This document shows, piece by piece, positions 47,059 through 60,700 of a stretch of 64,000 nucleotides of DNA; position 1 is the first letter of the stretch; each line of letters opens with the position of its first letter. Made by a program: the position numbers and the translations under genes. Where the stretch lies: positions 1 through 64,000 of the forward strand of contig NZ_JACAOS010000024.1 in NCBI RefSeq assembly GCF_013386165.1, given 5' to 3'. Under the pieces are notes generated by a model, which was not told the DNA's origin, did not search any database, and saw only the letters and a program-made list of their open reading frames with translations. This DNA comes from Pseudomonas gingeri (GTDB lineage: Bacteria; Pseudomonadota; Gammaproteobacteria; Pseudomonadales; Pseudomonadaceae).

Positions 47059-47700
47059 TTACTCGTTTTCCCAAAGTGCCTGCATAGATTCTAATTGACC
47101 AACAGATACAAATCCTCGTTCACGATCATCAAATTCGCCAACACACTTAAAAAGCAATCCGCCACACTCACTCACACGGTGCAAGAAGCTAAGATCTTCC
47201 GCAAAACTGCCAGACCACCCAATACTCAAAGCTAATTCAATATCAAAACCGGAAGGCAATACAGCAACATATGAGCTTCGTTCACCAAGCATTAACCTTA
47301 AAACACTTTCCACCGACAATCTAGACAATCGCAAAGCACCAAAAAACTTTACTTTACCATTTCCCTCACCAGCATAGCTTTGCGGGAACTGCTCGCCCAG
47401 CACTTCTAAACCTCTCGACTTCAGGCTCCCCCAAAGTTCCCTATAACGTACAATCCGTGTATCTGGCTGCCAAGCAGACTGACCGACAAACAGCCACATT
47501 TCATGCCCCGGCACTTCTCTCTCAATTAGCTCAAATATAAAATTCAATGTAGCTAGCAGACCACCATAGCCGCCTTCTTCAACCAGCCAACTTGTAGCTG
47601 AAATAGCGAACATCTCAGCCTCTAGCTCACGCTTAAAATTGATCACTTCATTGTCAATAAAAGCATCAAATACTCTTAGAGTTTTAATACTAGTAGTCAT
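47059..47700 (-). CDS. Orphan immunity-like protein
   Basis: Protein of 213 residues, acidic, with no recognised motif. The start MTTSIKTLRVFDAFIDNEVI is supported by AGGGAG five to six bases upstream. AT-rich composition is shared with the other small genes behind cdiA. The lack of a signal peptide and the location suggest a CDI immunity protein without its toxin, but this is inference. Confidence 0.62.
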   Translation of the reverse strand: MTTSIKTLRVFDAFIDNEVINFKRELEAEMFAISATSWLVEEGGYGGLLATLNFIFELIEREVPGHEMWLFVGQSAWQPDTRIVRYRELWGSLKSRGLEVLGEQFPQSYAGEGNGKVKFFGALRLSRLSVESVLRLMLGERSSYVAVLPSGFDIELALSIGWSGSFAEDLSFLHRVSECGGLLFKCVGEFDDRERGFVSVGQLESMQALWENE

Positions 47701-47835
47701 AGTGACTCCCTGCCATTCGGGGCAGATTTATTTTTCAGACACGGCGGACAAATCTTCCTTATCCACACCGCTCTATAAGAAAAAATAAATTCGTCCCTTT
47801 TTCGCTATTTTTGGCTTATTCCCTGACATCTCATT

Positions 47836-48183
47836 TCATGTATTACGCAATATCCACCAGCGACAGCTTATCTCCGGTTCAAAGGTAATCCGAGCTTCAG
47901 ATTTTGTTTCACAAATATCAAAAATTACGCGAACCCCTGCACCTGCGCTATCACGTACTAGCTCAATGAATTTTACATTTTCTGACGAAATATTTGCCAC
48001 CTCCTGATTGGCAAGCCGTAGCACAACCTGAAATGACTCCATCACTGCACTAAAAGAAACATCAATCTCAAGTCCACCACTCTGCGACTTTTGCACATAA
48101 CGACATAAAGCCAAATTTGGATCTACCTCAACGGGCTCGATACCAAACTCTTCTAAAAAGTCATTTACGCTTGGAAATTTCAT
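47836..48183 (-). CDS. cdiI: Immunity-like protein paired with displaced toxin tip
   Basis: Protein of 115 residues starting MKFPSVNDFLEEFGIEPVEV, acidic, with a C-terminus rich in beta strands. GAGGA lies seven bases before ATG 48183. It begins 11 bases after the toxin-tip fragment at 48194, the normal spacing for a CdiA-CT/CdiI pair. Family not recognised; the immunity role is from context. Confidence 0.62.
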   Translation of the reverse strand: MKFPSVNDFLEEFGIEPVEVDPNLALCRYVQKSQSGGLEIDVSFSAVMESFQVVLRLANQEVANISSENVKFIELVRDSAGAGVRVIFDICETKSEARITFEPEISCRWWILRNT

Positions 48184-48193
48184 CACAGTGTCC

Positions 48194-48499
48194 TCAATGG
48201 AGTGGTATGACAGTACTGAGCTTACGAACCCCGTCACCAAGAATTTGGAATGTACTCTGGAAAGTAGCCGCCTTATCTGACGGCCCTATAAATAATGACT
48301 CCCTGACCTCAAAATTCCCACACTGATTAGAAAATTCACTTTTCACATTACCCTCAGTCTTTACAGAAACTGCCAAGTGCTCAGCCAACATCTGACGGCC
48401 AATGGCATCATCTGGAACGCCAAGTCTATTCATTTCAAGCGCAAGCTGATTTGAGTGGAAAAAGTAGGGATCCCTTAGGGGCAGACCAAGCCTCAGCAA
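48194..48499 (-). pseudogene. Displaced CdiA C-terminal toxin fragment
   Basis: The frame of 101 residues lacks a plausible start: a stop lies four codons before its only upstream codon, TTG, and no ribosome site is seen. It begins LRLGLPLRDPYFFHSNQLAL and reads like the last part of a CdiA or Rhs toxin, followed by an immunity gene. It is therefore probably an orphan toxin tip, usable only after recombination with cdiA. Confidence 0.6.
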
Positions 48500-48539
48500 A
48501 ATAGAAAACTATGATCTATCCCCTATCAACTTAATTCCA

Positions 48540-48785
48540 TTAGGTTTTAAACCGCTCAGGCAAATACTCCTGACGTACCATTTCCTTCAACGTTTCTGTC
48601 AGTCCTGATAAAAAATAAGAAAGCTCTTCTCTGGATTCGCAAATAGTTAAATCTGCGATTTCAGAATCACTATACTTCTCCATAACAATCCTCACACAAT
48701 CGGCAAAAACCATCAGTTCGCCTTCTGAAACTTTAAGATCAAAAAGCGTTACACTAGAGACACATTCTTTATTCAAAATTTCCAT
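48540..48785 (-). CDS. cdiI: Candidate CdiI immunity protein for the CdiA toxin
   Basis: Protein of about 81 residues starting MEILNKECVSSVTLFDLKVS, acidic and helical at its C-terminus. It directly follows the cdiA stop; GTG starts at 48794 or 48791 would overlap it. This is the normal place for the cognate immunity protein, which binds and blocks the toxin in sister cells. Family not recognised; assignment by position. Confidence 0.72.
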   Translation of the reverse strand: MEILNKECVSSVTLFDLKVSEGELMVFADCVRIVMEKYSDSEIADLTICESREELSYFLSGLTETLKEMVRQEYLPERFKT

Positions 48786-48787
48786 AA

Positions 48788-51700
48788 TCACCACTTCACA
48801 TAATCAGAGAATTGAGATTCAAACCTCTTCAGCTCATCTTGAGACGCTCGTGCCCACTCCCCTTTCTGAATCCTACTATTTGTATTCGCATTAGGGTTCA
48901 AAAACGAGGTTACCACCTCTCCGTTCGATTCTAGAACATGAATACGACCATTTCCCCCTTTGATGACCCAACGCCCATCGTCCTGAACTAGAATATCTGA
49001 TGGGCGTGCTGTTTGAATATCATTTACTACAGAACCAACTGGGCGTCCCTCAGTACTCCTAATTTTAGCATGCTCTCCGTACGTAATTTTACTGCCATCA
49101 CTGTTGTACACATTGCCAGGTGAAGGAAGATCAGACACCGGAGTCGTATAGACAGAGCCCTTAGGGTCAACAATCTGACTACCACCAGTATTCGTGGAAG
49201 TGGATGGCTGGCCATCAACTCCAAAACCACCGCTTGTAGGATTTTGGCCTTGAAGATCTATAATCGGATTGACCAGCTTTTGATTTTCATCGTTAAGCAA
49301 CTGCCCAGGAAAATGTGTTCCAATTAGAAGTTCCCAAATCCCAATAGATATCCTGGCCTGCTCTACCGCCGAGCGGCCACCTTTAGCCGCTGCACTTGCA
49401 ACAGCATTTGCCGCCGCTCTCATTCGCTCCATATTCTCAGGCGTTGAAGCAGCAGCAAGGGCCGCACCTAAAGCCGAAACCGCTCCCAGAGCAAGTGGCG
49501 CCAACGGACCGAAATACAAAATATCTAATTTTTCTTGTCTATTTAGATCAGCGAGAAGCTGTATTGCCTGTAACGCCCCCTTAAGATCCGCGCCAGACAT
49601 TTCGGTCAGTCTGGATACAAGAGCCTCAGTATTTTTATCATAATCCACATTTGCTGCAGCCAGCAAAGTTCTAAGCACCTCAGCTCTTTTGACGGGATCA
49701 CTGCTCATCAGCTTTTGACGTTCATCCCTCGCTTTCATATAGAAAACGGCATCTTCCATACCATTACCGTCGACCATTCCTCCTGGCAACATTGCTGTAA
49801 CCATAAGCAAATCGATCAGGCTAATAGCAGCGTTTTCACTATTTTCACCATACAAAGCAACATTTTTTTTCCATTGTTCGAACGCAGACTTGGGCGCCAG
49901 TGCCGCATCTACAGATGAACTCGTCACATAAAGATCAGTTCTACTTTCCTTATCTTTGGTGACCTCATACGACTTATCTACATCGCGATTCAGCCCGACA
50001 GTAGAGCTAATTTCCGTGCCCGCATCATTACGGACAACAATGTCACCAGTACCGACCGTCGCACGTACAACCTGCTCACGCTCCTTGTCGTACTGCCAGC
50101 CATTGACACTCCAGCCCGTCTCGCCTTGCTTACCTTTACCCACCTGGCTGCTGTCTTGCGCATTACCGCCGCCCTTGCTGTAGCTACCGCCGACATTAAG
50201 ATAGTAACCGTGCTCCTTGTCTTCACCGGCAATATCACTGAACCCTAGCGTGCCGGTATCCAACTTGAGATTGCCGTTGTCGGCAGCAACCAGTGCACCA
50301 TCCAGTTGCGTGTGATTTTCAGTGCGAATATCAACCTTGTCTTTGCCGGTGATGCTGGTCTGCTGTCCGACCCAATTGGTCTTGCCTGTCGTCTCGCCAT
50401 ACCCTACCGACCCACTAACACCCGCTCCTGGGCCGATGGTCGCGGTAACACTGATGTCGAATTCCCGGCCTTTGACCTTACCGGTATCGACCACAGAAGA
50501 AACATTGAGATCACCGCCTACACGCCCCACAACCTCATCACCACGCAATGTGGCACCGGCGACATTAGTGTCCCGCCCACTGGCAAAGCCCAGGCGCTCA
50601 CCGGCATAGAGATAAGCCTCTTGCTGGCGCTTGCCTTCACGATCAAGGTCCCCCTTGCCCGTGTTGACACTGGCGTAGACACCGACACCTTCGGACCCGA
50701 AGACGAGGCCGACCTCTCCACCGCCATTGTGGCGATTGCTCTCGCTGCTGTTCTCGTTCTGAGCAGAGCGAATATTCAGATCGTTGCCAGCATTGAGTGT
50801 GATATCCCGACCGGCCTTGGCCTGGGTACCGATCAGATTCAGATCATGGCTGGCATCCAGGTTGACATCTCGTCCCGCTGCCACTTGAGTCGAGGTGGAA
50901 GAACCCTGAACACCGTCCTCAGTGGCAACCCCGTTGCTACCACCGATGCCGATCTTGAAGCCACCGCTGGTCCCGCCATGAATACCGCCCCAACTTTCAT
51001 GCTGGGTGCTTTCCTGGCTGACGCTGCCCTTGGCCACATCCAGGGTGACATCCCGACCTTTGACATTGATGTCGCGCCCGGCCTGCAACTGGCCACCCTT
51101 CACCGTAATGTCGTTACCGGCCTGGAGCTTCAGGTCGTTACCGGCATCAAGCGTCGAAGAGCGGTTGCTCTGCTCGATGACCACCTGGCTGCTGCTCTGC
51201 TTGCTGTTACCGAGTTTGGTGTCAGCGGTTGGCCCGGCCAGGAACTGGCTGACGGCATCAACCCCCTTCAGGGTGCTGGAACCCTTGCTAGTGGCATCCT
51301 CTCCTTTACCTGCACCGTTGACAGCGTTCTTGGTATTGCCAAAGTTGTGGCTGAGGGTGACGCCCAGGCCATTACGCTCGGACTCGCGCTGCTGCTCGGT
51401 CAACTGTGTCTCGCGGGCCGCATCGATGTTGATATTGCGTCCAGCTGTCAGATCGATGTCATTGGATGCCTTGAGGTCGGAGCCGATCTGGTTGATATCG
51501 CGCTTGGCGGTTATCGCCAGGTCCTGCCCGGCGCTGATCTGGCTCGCCGCAGCCGTCTGTTGCTCAAGACGATTTTTCTCTTTGGTCCGATCAACACCGG
51601 CAAAGAGACTTACACCGTTATCGTCGCTAGAAACGCCAATCCCGACCTGCTTGCTCTTTTTCCAGTCCTGCTCGGCGCTACTGTTCTGCGCAGATACGAC

Positions 51701-54700
51701 GTTCACATCGCGACCGGCATCCAGGCTCACATTGCGACCAGCCTTGATACCGCTGCCACTCAGATTGATATCGCGCTCGGCCTGCAACGTAGCATCGCGG
51801 TCAGCCGTTACCTGGCTACCGACGCTGGTGCTGCTTTGAGCCTCACGGCCCGCCTCCTTGGCCGAGGAAATGGAAATAAAGCCGCCCGACACCGAGAGAC
51901 CGGCCTTCTTCTTGTACTCCTCAGTGCGGCTATAGGCGGTGTCATTGGCTGAAACCAGGTTGATATCACCGGCCTTGTTGACCAAGCCCGCTCTCAATTC
52001 AACATCGTTGCCCGCCGCCATCTGGCTGGCACGCAAGCGCACGTCGTTACCCGACGCGACCACCACGTCGTTACCTGCGTCCAGCTCGCTGCCGATCTGC
52101 GTGGCGCTGGTCTTTAGCTGACTCTTTCCGCTTTTGGTAAGCCCCAGGAAACCGGAACTGGTCTTTTTGCTGTAGGAGCCATGCTCTTCAACACCGGAAA
52201 GCACTGCCACATCATTGGTCGCCGCCAGCACCAGGTCATTACCGGCCTTGAGCTGACTACCGATAACGCTGACGTCCCGTCCGCCGTTGATGCTGACGCT
52301 GCCATCGGCAGCCTTATTGGCATTGACGGTGAGGTCATGTCCGGCATCGATGACAGAAGCCACGTTCCTACTGTCGTAGCTCTCTACTTGCTTACTACTG
52401 CTTTGGCCAAAAGACCCGCTGCTCTTCTTGTAATAGTAATAAGAGCTTTCATCCTTGGCTGAAGCGATGGTCATGTCCTGGGCTGCATCCAGGGCAATAT
52501 CACCACCCGCTTTTATACGACTGGCTACAACGTCGAGATCTTTACCCGAATCGACAGAAATCTTCCCGCCCGCTTTCAGTTCACTGGATTGCTGGCTGAC
52601 GCTGCGCGTTTCCAGTGTGCTTCTACCCCGTGAAACGAATTGGCTTTCGTTCGCAGCAGACTCAATGCGGATATCACCATCAGAGGCGAGAGCCATATCT
52701 CGCTTGCTTTCAATACGGCTGGCGATTGCACTGATATCACGTCCGGCACTCACCGATAGATCCCGTCCAGCCGTCACCACCGCCTCATGCTGAGTGATCT
52801 GCTGATTCAGGTAGTGATCGCCTTGAGCGTTCATCGTACGCTCTACTAGCGCGTTGACGTTCACGTCTCGACCGGCACTAAGCTTCATGTCCGAGCCGCT
52901 GCTGAGCACAGATGCACTGTTGGAGATATCTCGACCGGCGCTGATGCTCAGGTCGTTAGAGGCTTCAATGCGCGCAGAGCTGCCCAGGACGTCGCGGTGC
53001 CGGCTATCTTGCGCAAAACTTGAATCGAAGTGGCTGATATCACGCTGGTTGAGCACATCTGCACGCGTTGCAGTAAGACTCACATCGCGCCCGGCAATAA
53101 TGCCGCCTGAGTTATTGACGATGCTGTTGCCCGCCAACAGATCCAAGCGATTGCCCGATTCGATCAGGCCGCTGTTGACCAGATCATTGTCCGCAGAGGC
53201 CTTGAGGTTGTTACTGGCACGCAAGGTCCCACTGTTCTCCAGGTTCTCCCCGGCAATCAGAGTAATGTCCGAGCCCTGAATCAACGCGCCATTCGGCGCC
53301 AAGCGGTTGGTAGCCTGGGCCAGGTAAAGCACAGGCACCAGCACCTCCTCGCCATTTACAACCTGCTTCTCCATCCACACGATGTCGTGAGTCAGAGCCG
53401 CAACCTGTTGTGAGGTCAGGGTGACGCCCATCGACAAGCCCAACTGCTGTTTACTACTGATGGCATTGTCCATCAGGTACTTGAACAAATTCTCGTCCGA
53501 GGTCTGACCATCAATAAAGCGTTGCCCGGTGCGGGCCACCACCGCCTGCTGAATCAGTTTCTGCTCATAAAAACCGTCACCCAGGCGTTTGGCGCTTTCA
53601 TCAGGTTTGTAGCCCAATCCAGCCAACAGATAGTCCGAACTCATAAACTGCTTAAGGTCGGTCAGTACGGGGTTGGTTTCGATCAGATATTTCTGCGGGT
53701 TGGATTTGACCAACAGATCAGGCAGTCCTTGAACGCGGACCAAAGACTGACCACTAGAGGGTTGGCTGCCGACGGTATTACCAGGCAACTGAATGGCACC
53801 GCCACCAATATCAGCAGGCACGTTGACGTTGATAGTGCTGGCGCCCACGTCACTGCCAGTGGCCTGGCGTGCGGTCTGAGTCAATTGCCGATCACTGGCG
53901 ATAGCCCGGGAGATATCATTTATCTCAGGATTACGCGCCTGAACATCCACTTGGCTCTGTTGGTGCTGGGCCGTGCCAACGATAGCGCCACGCATACTCC
54001 AGCCTTGTGAGCCGATATTGGCCTGAGCCGCCTGCTGCTGCGTACCACCCTGTCCGCTCAAGCGGAACAGACCGTTTTGACCGGAAGGTAAAGTAAAATT
54101 CGGCAGAAGCGTAGGATTGACCTGTCGCTGGGCCAAATCCGGTGGCAACTGTGCATTCATGTGGACTTCGGTAGTAGAGAGGTTTGGCTTCACCTCAGTA
54201 TCTTGCTTACTCCGACTTTGAGCAGAAAATGCAGTCAAGCTTTTCAGATCACCATTTTGAATGGAGTTCTTTGCATTAATCTCTACTAGCTGCCCAGCCT
54301 GAATGACAGAGGCTACCGAGCTACTTGTTTGATATTGTTTAACATCACTCATCAAACTATAAGATGCAATGAGAGAAGGTAATGCAACATCAGGGCCGAC
54401 GCCAAACTGAGAATTCCACCACCGCGTTAAAGTTTGAAAACGCCGTTCCATAACAGTAGGAGCGCCCCCACCGCCACCATCACTATCGGCGGTGACGCCA
54501 GTATACTGATGCTGATACCTTGAATTTCTGTCCGCATAGGCAAACATCGCACCGTCGCCATTTGGAGAAATGCCGTTATTTATATAGGCCAAGTGGTAAA
54601 ACAAGTCGTTTGTTGCATCATCCTTTCCATACGACCCTGCCATATAAACCCTAGAACGGGTAAAAGCTCCAGAGCTGACAGATTGATTTTCAAAAGAATC

Positions 54701-57700
54701 GGCGTTCATCCTCAGATTTTTACCAACCGCAACACTCGATGCAAAATTCGTAAAACGCCCTACATCACCGGTTAGATTTCCAGCTACTGATACAGTTGCT
54801 GCCTGCCCCTCGAAAGTAGACTCAGATACGTAGCTCTCATCAACATAGTAACGCAAGGTATAGCAGTCACCATCAGCACACTCAACGGTGATATCACCTG
54901 ACAGGAGTTTTTCCTTACCGACAGTAGCCTTTCGCGTATTCTCAAATACTGCTGAAGCAAGCGAAAAATCGCCATCTACCTGTATCGACGAAGAAAAATT
55001 TATGACCTTATTGGCCTTACCACCTTGAACGCCGGAAACGCTCAGACTCCCCAAACTGTAAAGGGCCGCATTCTGATTGGTGAAATCATTGACCTTTATA
55101 TCCATATCCGCGCCACTAAAGATCAGCCCTTGATCATTCAGCAGTGTTGGCGTATTCAGCGAAAGTTTTTGTGAACTACCCAAAGTCCCATAGTTACTGA
55201 TACCGCCCGCATTGACAGTCATCCCAGCTGCAGAGGTCAACCGGCCGTAGTTATTCAACTGCCCACCGACATTGATCGTGGTGTCTCCACCCCCGGCGAT
55301 ACTTCCGTTAGCGCCCAGATTCACCGAGGCGGCTGTCAGCCCAAGGGTGCCCAGACTGCTCAAGCGACCATTGCCACCGTAGCTGCCACTCAGGTTCAGA
55401 TTCGCCGTGCCATCACTGGCAATCAACCCATCGTTGTTCCAGTTGCCACCGTTGCCGGTCAGGCTGGTGGACGCCAGCAACTGCCCGCCCGCCGTCTGGT
55501 TCAGGGTGTTGACGTTCACCGTCAAGCGCCCGGCCTGGATCACGCTGCTGTTGGTCCAGTTATCCGCCGTCAGCGTCAGCCCGCCACGGGTCACCAAGCT
55601 GCCGCCCGCGTTCAAGATATTCGCGGTGGCAATATCAAACGTGCCGTTACCCACATGCAGCAAGCTACCGCCCAGGTTCTGGAAGCCCCCGGCATTCACA
55701 GTCAAATCGCTGTTGGCGGTTTCCATCTTGCCGTTACGGTTGTCGAACAGCCCACCGATCTGGAAGTCGGTCTTGCCGCTGGTTCCCAGCGCTCGCAGTT
55801 GCCCGGTCTGGTTATCCAGGCTGGCCGCACGCACGCTCAAGGTGCTGTCGCTTTCAATAATCCCCAGGCGGTTGTTCAGTGCGCCGTTGAGGCTGAGGTC
55901 GATCTGTTGACCGGCGATCTGCCCATCGTTGTCGCCACTGTTGTCAAAGTTGTTGCCGCTGACCTTGACCAGCCCCTTTGCATACAGGCCGCCGTTGCGG
56001 TTATCGAAATCGGCGGTGGTGATCACTGCATCGCCGGTTTGCGCCGCGATACGACCGCCGTAGTTGTCGATGCCGCCCAGCGCAATGAGGTTCAGGCGCT
56101 GCGCCTGGGTGATACCGCCCTGACGGTTGTTGTTCAGGTCGTAGCCGTTTTTCAGCACACCGACGATGCGTGCTTCGAGGGCGCCCTTGATACTCGCCAA
56201 AGTACCGCCACGGTTATCGAGGTTGGCGGCGGTGACAGTCAGATCACCGTTCTGGGCAGTGAGTTTGCCGCTCTGGTTGTCGATATCGCCTGCTATGGCG
56301 AGGTTCAATGCCCCCTGGCTTTGCACCACGCCCTTGCCGTTAGCAAGGCTGGCCGCAGTAAGATTCACGTCGCTGTTCTGGCTGTAGATCAGGCCGTCAG
56401 TGCTGTTTTGCACCGCACCGCTGGCGGTCAAGGTCAGTACGTCATTGGCCGCCACGGTGCCACGATTGCGGTTATCCAGGCCACCGGTCAGCACGCTCAA
56501 CAGCCCCTGGCTGACCAACTGCCCGCCCTGGTTGTTGATCTGGCTGCTGCGGCTGATCACCAACGGGCCACCGCTGGAGAGTTTGCCGTTGGTGTTGGTC
56601 AGGGCACCGAGCAAGTCGAGATTGACCGCGCCATTGCCGCTCAAGGTGCCGCCACTGTTATCCAGGGTGGTACCGGTAAAATTCAGCCCCTGTTGTGCGT
56701 TGATCGTGCCGCTGTTGCTCAAGGCCATGGCGTTCAGCGTCAGAGCTGCGCCACTGTCGATGGAGCCGCCTTGGGTGTTGCTCAGCAGACCGTTGACGGT
56801 CAGTTGCTGCCCAGCGCCGCTGGAAAGAAAACCGGCACTGTTGTCCAGGCTGCCCGCATTGACCGTGAGGACCTTTTGGCTGGCGAGTGCGCCACCCTGA
56901 CTGTTGAGCAAGGCATCCGTCACGCTCACGTCGAGGTTACCGCTACGGCTCGACAAGGTACCGTTGCGGTTGTCCAGGCTGCCACCGGTCACCACCAGGC
57001 CCTGCCAACCGGAGATCAAACCGCTCTGGTTGACCAACGTTTCGCCACTCACCCCCAGCTGGTTGTTGCTGATCAGCTTGCCGCCGCTGTTGTCCAACGC
57101 GCGGGTGTTGAGGACAAAGGTCTGGATGCTGGAGACTTCACCGCTGCGGTTGTTCAGGTCACGCAGGCGGTTGAGGGTCAACGGACCGTTGGCACTGAGC
57201 AGGCCGTTACGGTTGTCGAAATCGCCATCAGCCAGGTCGATGTTGATGGCCTGATTACCCAGCAGGCGTCCGCCGTTCTGGGTCAGCGCGCCGAGATTGA
57301 GGTCGATATCGCCCTTGGCCGAGACTTCGCCGCCAGTGCTGGAGTCCAGGCTCATGGCGTTAATCGTCAAGCCACTCTGGCTGTTGATCAGGCCATTGCC
57401 GCTGTTGTTCAGGGCCATGGCGCCGAGGGTGATGCCGCTGACGCCAAGCAACAGGCCGCCCTGGTTGTTCAGGTTGCCGCTGGCGATGGTCAGTGCCTGG
57501 GCTGCGTTGATCAGGCCTTGATTCTGGTTGGTCAGTTGGCCGGTAGCGCTCAGGCTCAAGTCGCCACGGCTGGTAAGGATCCCGCCACTGTTGTCCACAC
57601 TGGCCGCCTGCACATACAGAGCAGCCGCCGCAATCTGGCCCTTGAGGTTGGTCAGGGCCTGGTTCATCCGCAGGGTCAGCGCCTGGTTGCTCAGCAGTTT

Positions 57701-60700
57701 GCCGTTGCTGTTGTCGAGGTTGTCGGCGATCACGCTGAAGGCCTGGGCACTGGAGATCTCACCGCCCTGGTTGTTCACGTCACCGAGGTTGTCCAGTACC
57801 AGCGAAGGCGCGTTGATCAGACCATTCTGGTTATTCAACTGGCCGCGATTCATCGACAGGTTGAGCGAGGTGTTGCTGAAGAGTTTGCCGCCCTGTTGAT
57901 CCAAGCCAAAGACGCTGACGTTCAGGGCCTTTTCACTGCCGATACGGCCGCCGTTCTGGTTGGTGACTTGCTTGGCCGCCAGGCTCAGGCCGTCGGCGCT
58001 GGTCAGGCTGCCGGTGCTGTTATCAAACGCCCCGGTCCCGATAGCCAGCATCCCCTTGCCGCTGATCACGCCTTGTTGCGTGTTGTCGAGGCTGGTGCTG
58101 GTCAGGTTGATCGTGCTGTCGCTGACCAGGTGGCCAGCCTGGTTACCCAGTGAGCCGCTGGCGTTGACGCTCAAGGGGCCGGCACTGGACAGGTTGCCGC
58201 CACTGTTGCTCAGGTTGGCGCCAGCGACCTCCAGCTGGCCTTCGCTGCTGACCAGGCCTTGAGTGTTGTTGAGGTCGCCGCTCAGGGTGAGTCGGGCGTC
58301 CTGCCGGCTGATCAGTTGCCCGGCGCTGTTGTCCAGTGTCTGGCCATCCAGCGTGACACCTGTATTGCCTTTGAGCAGACCGAGATTGCGGTTGAGTACC
58401 TGGGTGACCGTAAGGCCCAACGTCGTCTCGGCGAGAACCTTGCCGCTGTCGCTGTTGTTCAGGCCGCTGCCGATCAGGCTGATATCAGCCGCACTGGAGA
58501 GCTCACCACCGCGGTTGTCGATATCACCGACATTGAGTTTCAGCGCTTTTGTCGCCCCTACCAAACCGCCCAGGCGGTTATCGAGAGAGGAACCGGTCAG
58601 GTTCAAAGCTCCGGTCGCGATCAGCTGGCCGTTCTGGTTGTTCAAGGTGGAGATATTGGCAGTGACATCCGCCTTGCCCAAGACCGCACCGTTGCTGTTG
58701 TCGAGGCTGTTGGCGGTCAGCAGGAGCGCGCCATCGCCGATCAGAGTGCCGTTCTGGTTAATAAAGACGTTGGTGATACCGAGATCAACGGCGCCCCGGC
58801 TGCTGATCCATCCGTGGCTGTTGTCCAGGCTGTCGCTGCGGCTATAAAGAGAGGCGGCGGAAAGGGTCCCGTTGAAGTTGTTCAACGCCTGATTGATGTT
58901 CAGGGTCAGGCCCTGATTGCTCAGCAATTTACCGCCGCTGTTGTCCAGGCTCTGGGCAGTAAGGGTGAAGGCTTGGGCGCTGGAGATTTCGCCGTTCTGG
59001 TTGGCGACGCCGTTGAGGTTCTTGAGTACCAAGATTGGGCCGTTGATCAGGCCTTTCTGGTTGTTCAACTGGCCGTTGTTCAGGTCCAGGTCGAGACGGG
59101 TTTTGCTGAACAGCTCGCCGCCTTGTTGATCCAGGCCGGTGACGCTAGCGGTCAGGGCCTTGTCGCTGGCGATGCGGCCACTCTGGTTGCTGACCTGGGT
59201 TGCGTTCAGGTCCAGGTTGTCGTTGCTGGTGAGGCGACCACCCTGGCGGTTGTCCAGAGTGCCGGTGGTGAGGCGGGTCGCGCCGGTGCCGTTGATCAGA
59301 CCTTGCTGGCTGTTGTCGAGACTGGCGCTGCTGATGACCAACCCCGAATCGGTGAGGATCGAACCGCCCTGGTTGAGCAAGGCTCCCAGGCTGGTGATCG
59401 AAAGCGCTCCCGCACTACCGAGCTTGCCGCCGGTGTTGTCCAGACTGGCGGCATTGAGGGTCAAGCCCCCTTCGCTGCTGAGCAGGCCGGTGTTATTGAG
59501 CAATGCAGCGTCGAGACGAATATCCAGGCCCTTGAGGCCGGATACATTGCCGCCGGTGTTGTCCAGGCTACTGCCGGTCAGGCGTGTAGTGCCCTTGGCG
59601 AACAGGCGGCCTTCATTCTGATTGATCAACTGCGCCACGGTGAGGCCAAGGTCAGTCTCGGTCAGCAGTTTGCCGCCGTCGCTGTTATCCAGCCGTTGGC
59701 CGCTGACCGTGACGCTGCTGTCGGTGCTGGACACTTCACCGGCACGGTTGTCGATGCGGTCGATATTCAGGGTCAGGGCCCGGGTGCTCGCGACAGTGCC
59801 GCCATTGCGGTTGTCGAGGTCCTTGGCGGTCAGCAGCAAGCTGCCTTGGGCGACCAGTGCCCCGCCCTGCTGGTTGAGGGTGTCGACCGTGGCAGACAGG
59901 TTGTCCTGGCTGGCGATACGGCCCTTGGTATTTTCGATCACCAGAGCCTTGAGAGTCAGAGGACCGACCGCGCTGATCAGGCCCCCGCCGTTGTCCAGCC
60001 GAGTACCGTCGTAATCAACGGCAGCCTTGCCGATCAGGTTGCCCTTGTCGCGGTTATCCAGTTGCGCGACTTGCAGTTTCAGGTCTTTGTCGGCCTGGAT
60101 CAGTCCACCGCGGTTATCCGCCGAGGCGCTGCGCAAGGTCAGTTGATCCTTGCCCACCACACTGCCGCCCCGGTTATCGAGACTACCGGCGCCGAGATCG
60201 ATGCCGGAGGTTGCACGCAGCTTGCCTTGTTCGCGGTTGTCGAAGGCACCGCTGAGGGTGGCCGTCAGACTACCGTCCGCCGCCAGCACGGTTCCCGCCG
60301 CACGGTTATCGAGACTGGCCGCCGTCAGGTTCAGCGCCTTGCCGGAGCCAAGCATGCCGGCGTGGTTATCCAGGGCGCCACTCAGGTCGATACTCAAACC
60401 CAGGTCACCGGTGAGCTGGCCTTGGGTGTTGTCCAGGGTCGCCGCCGTAACGCGGGTTTGTCGCTGCCCACTCAGCGTACCGCCCTGGTTGTTCAGGGCC
60501 TGTGCCGCCGTGACGATGAGGTCACGACTGGCAATTACGCTCTTGCCGGTGTTGGTGACGTTCTGCGCGGTGATGCTGACATCGGCGAGCGCATTGCGGG
60601 TTTTGTCAGCGTTGATCCCGGCCTCGACGATCCCGTTGTTGGTCAGTTGGCCGCCGCTGGTAAGGGCGATGTGATCCTTGGCCGCCAGGTTGTTCTGGCT

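Noticed and set aside
50306-51952. 548-codon plus-strand frame over cdiA
   Set aside because: Antisense of FHA-2 repeats, with no ribosome site or domain.
55655-58153. 832-codon plus-strand frame over cdiA
   Set aside because: Same cause as the preceding: complement of the LDN-type repeats.
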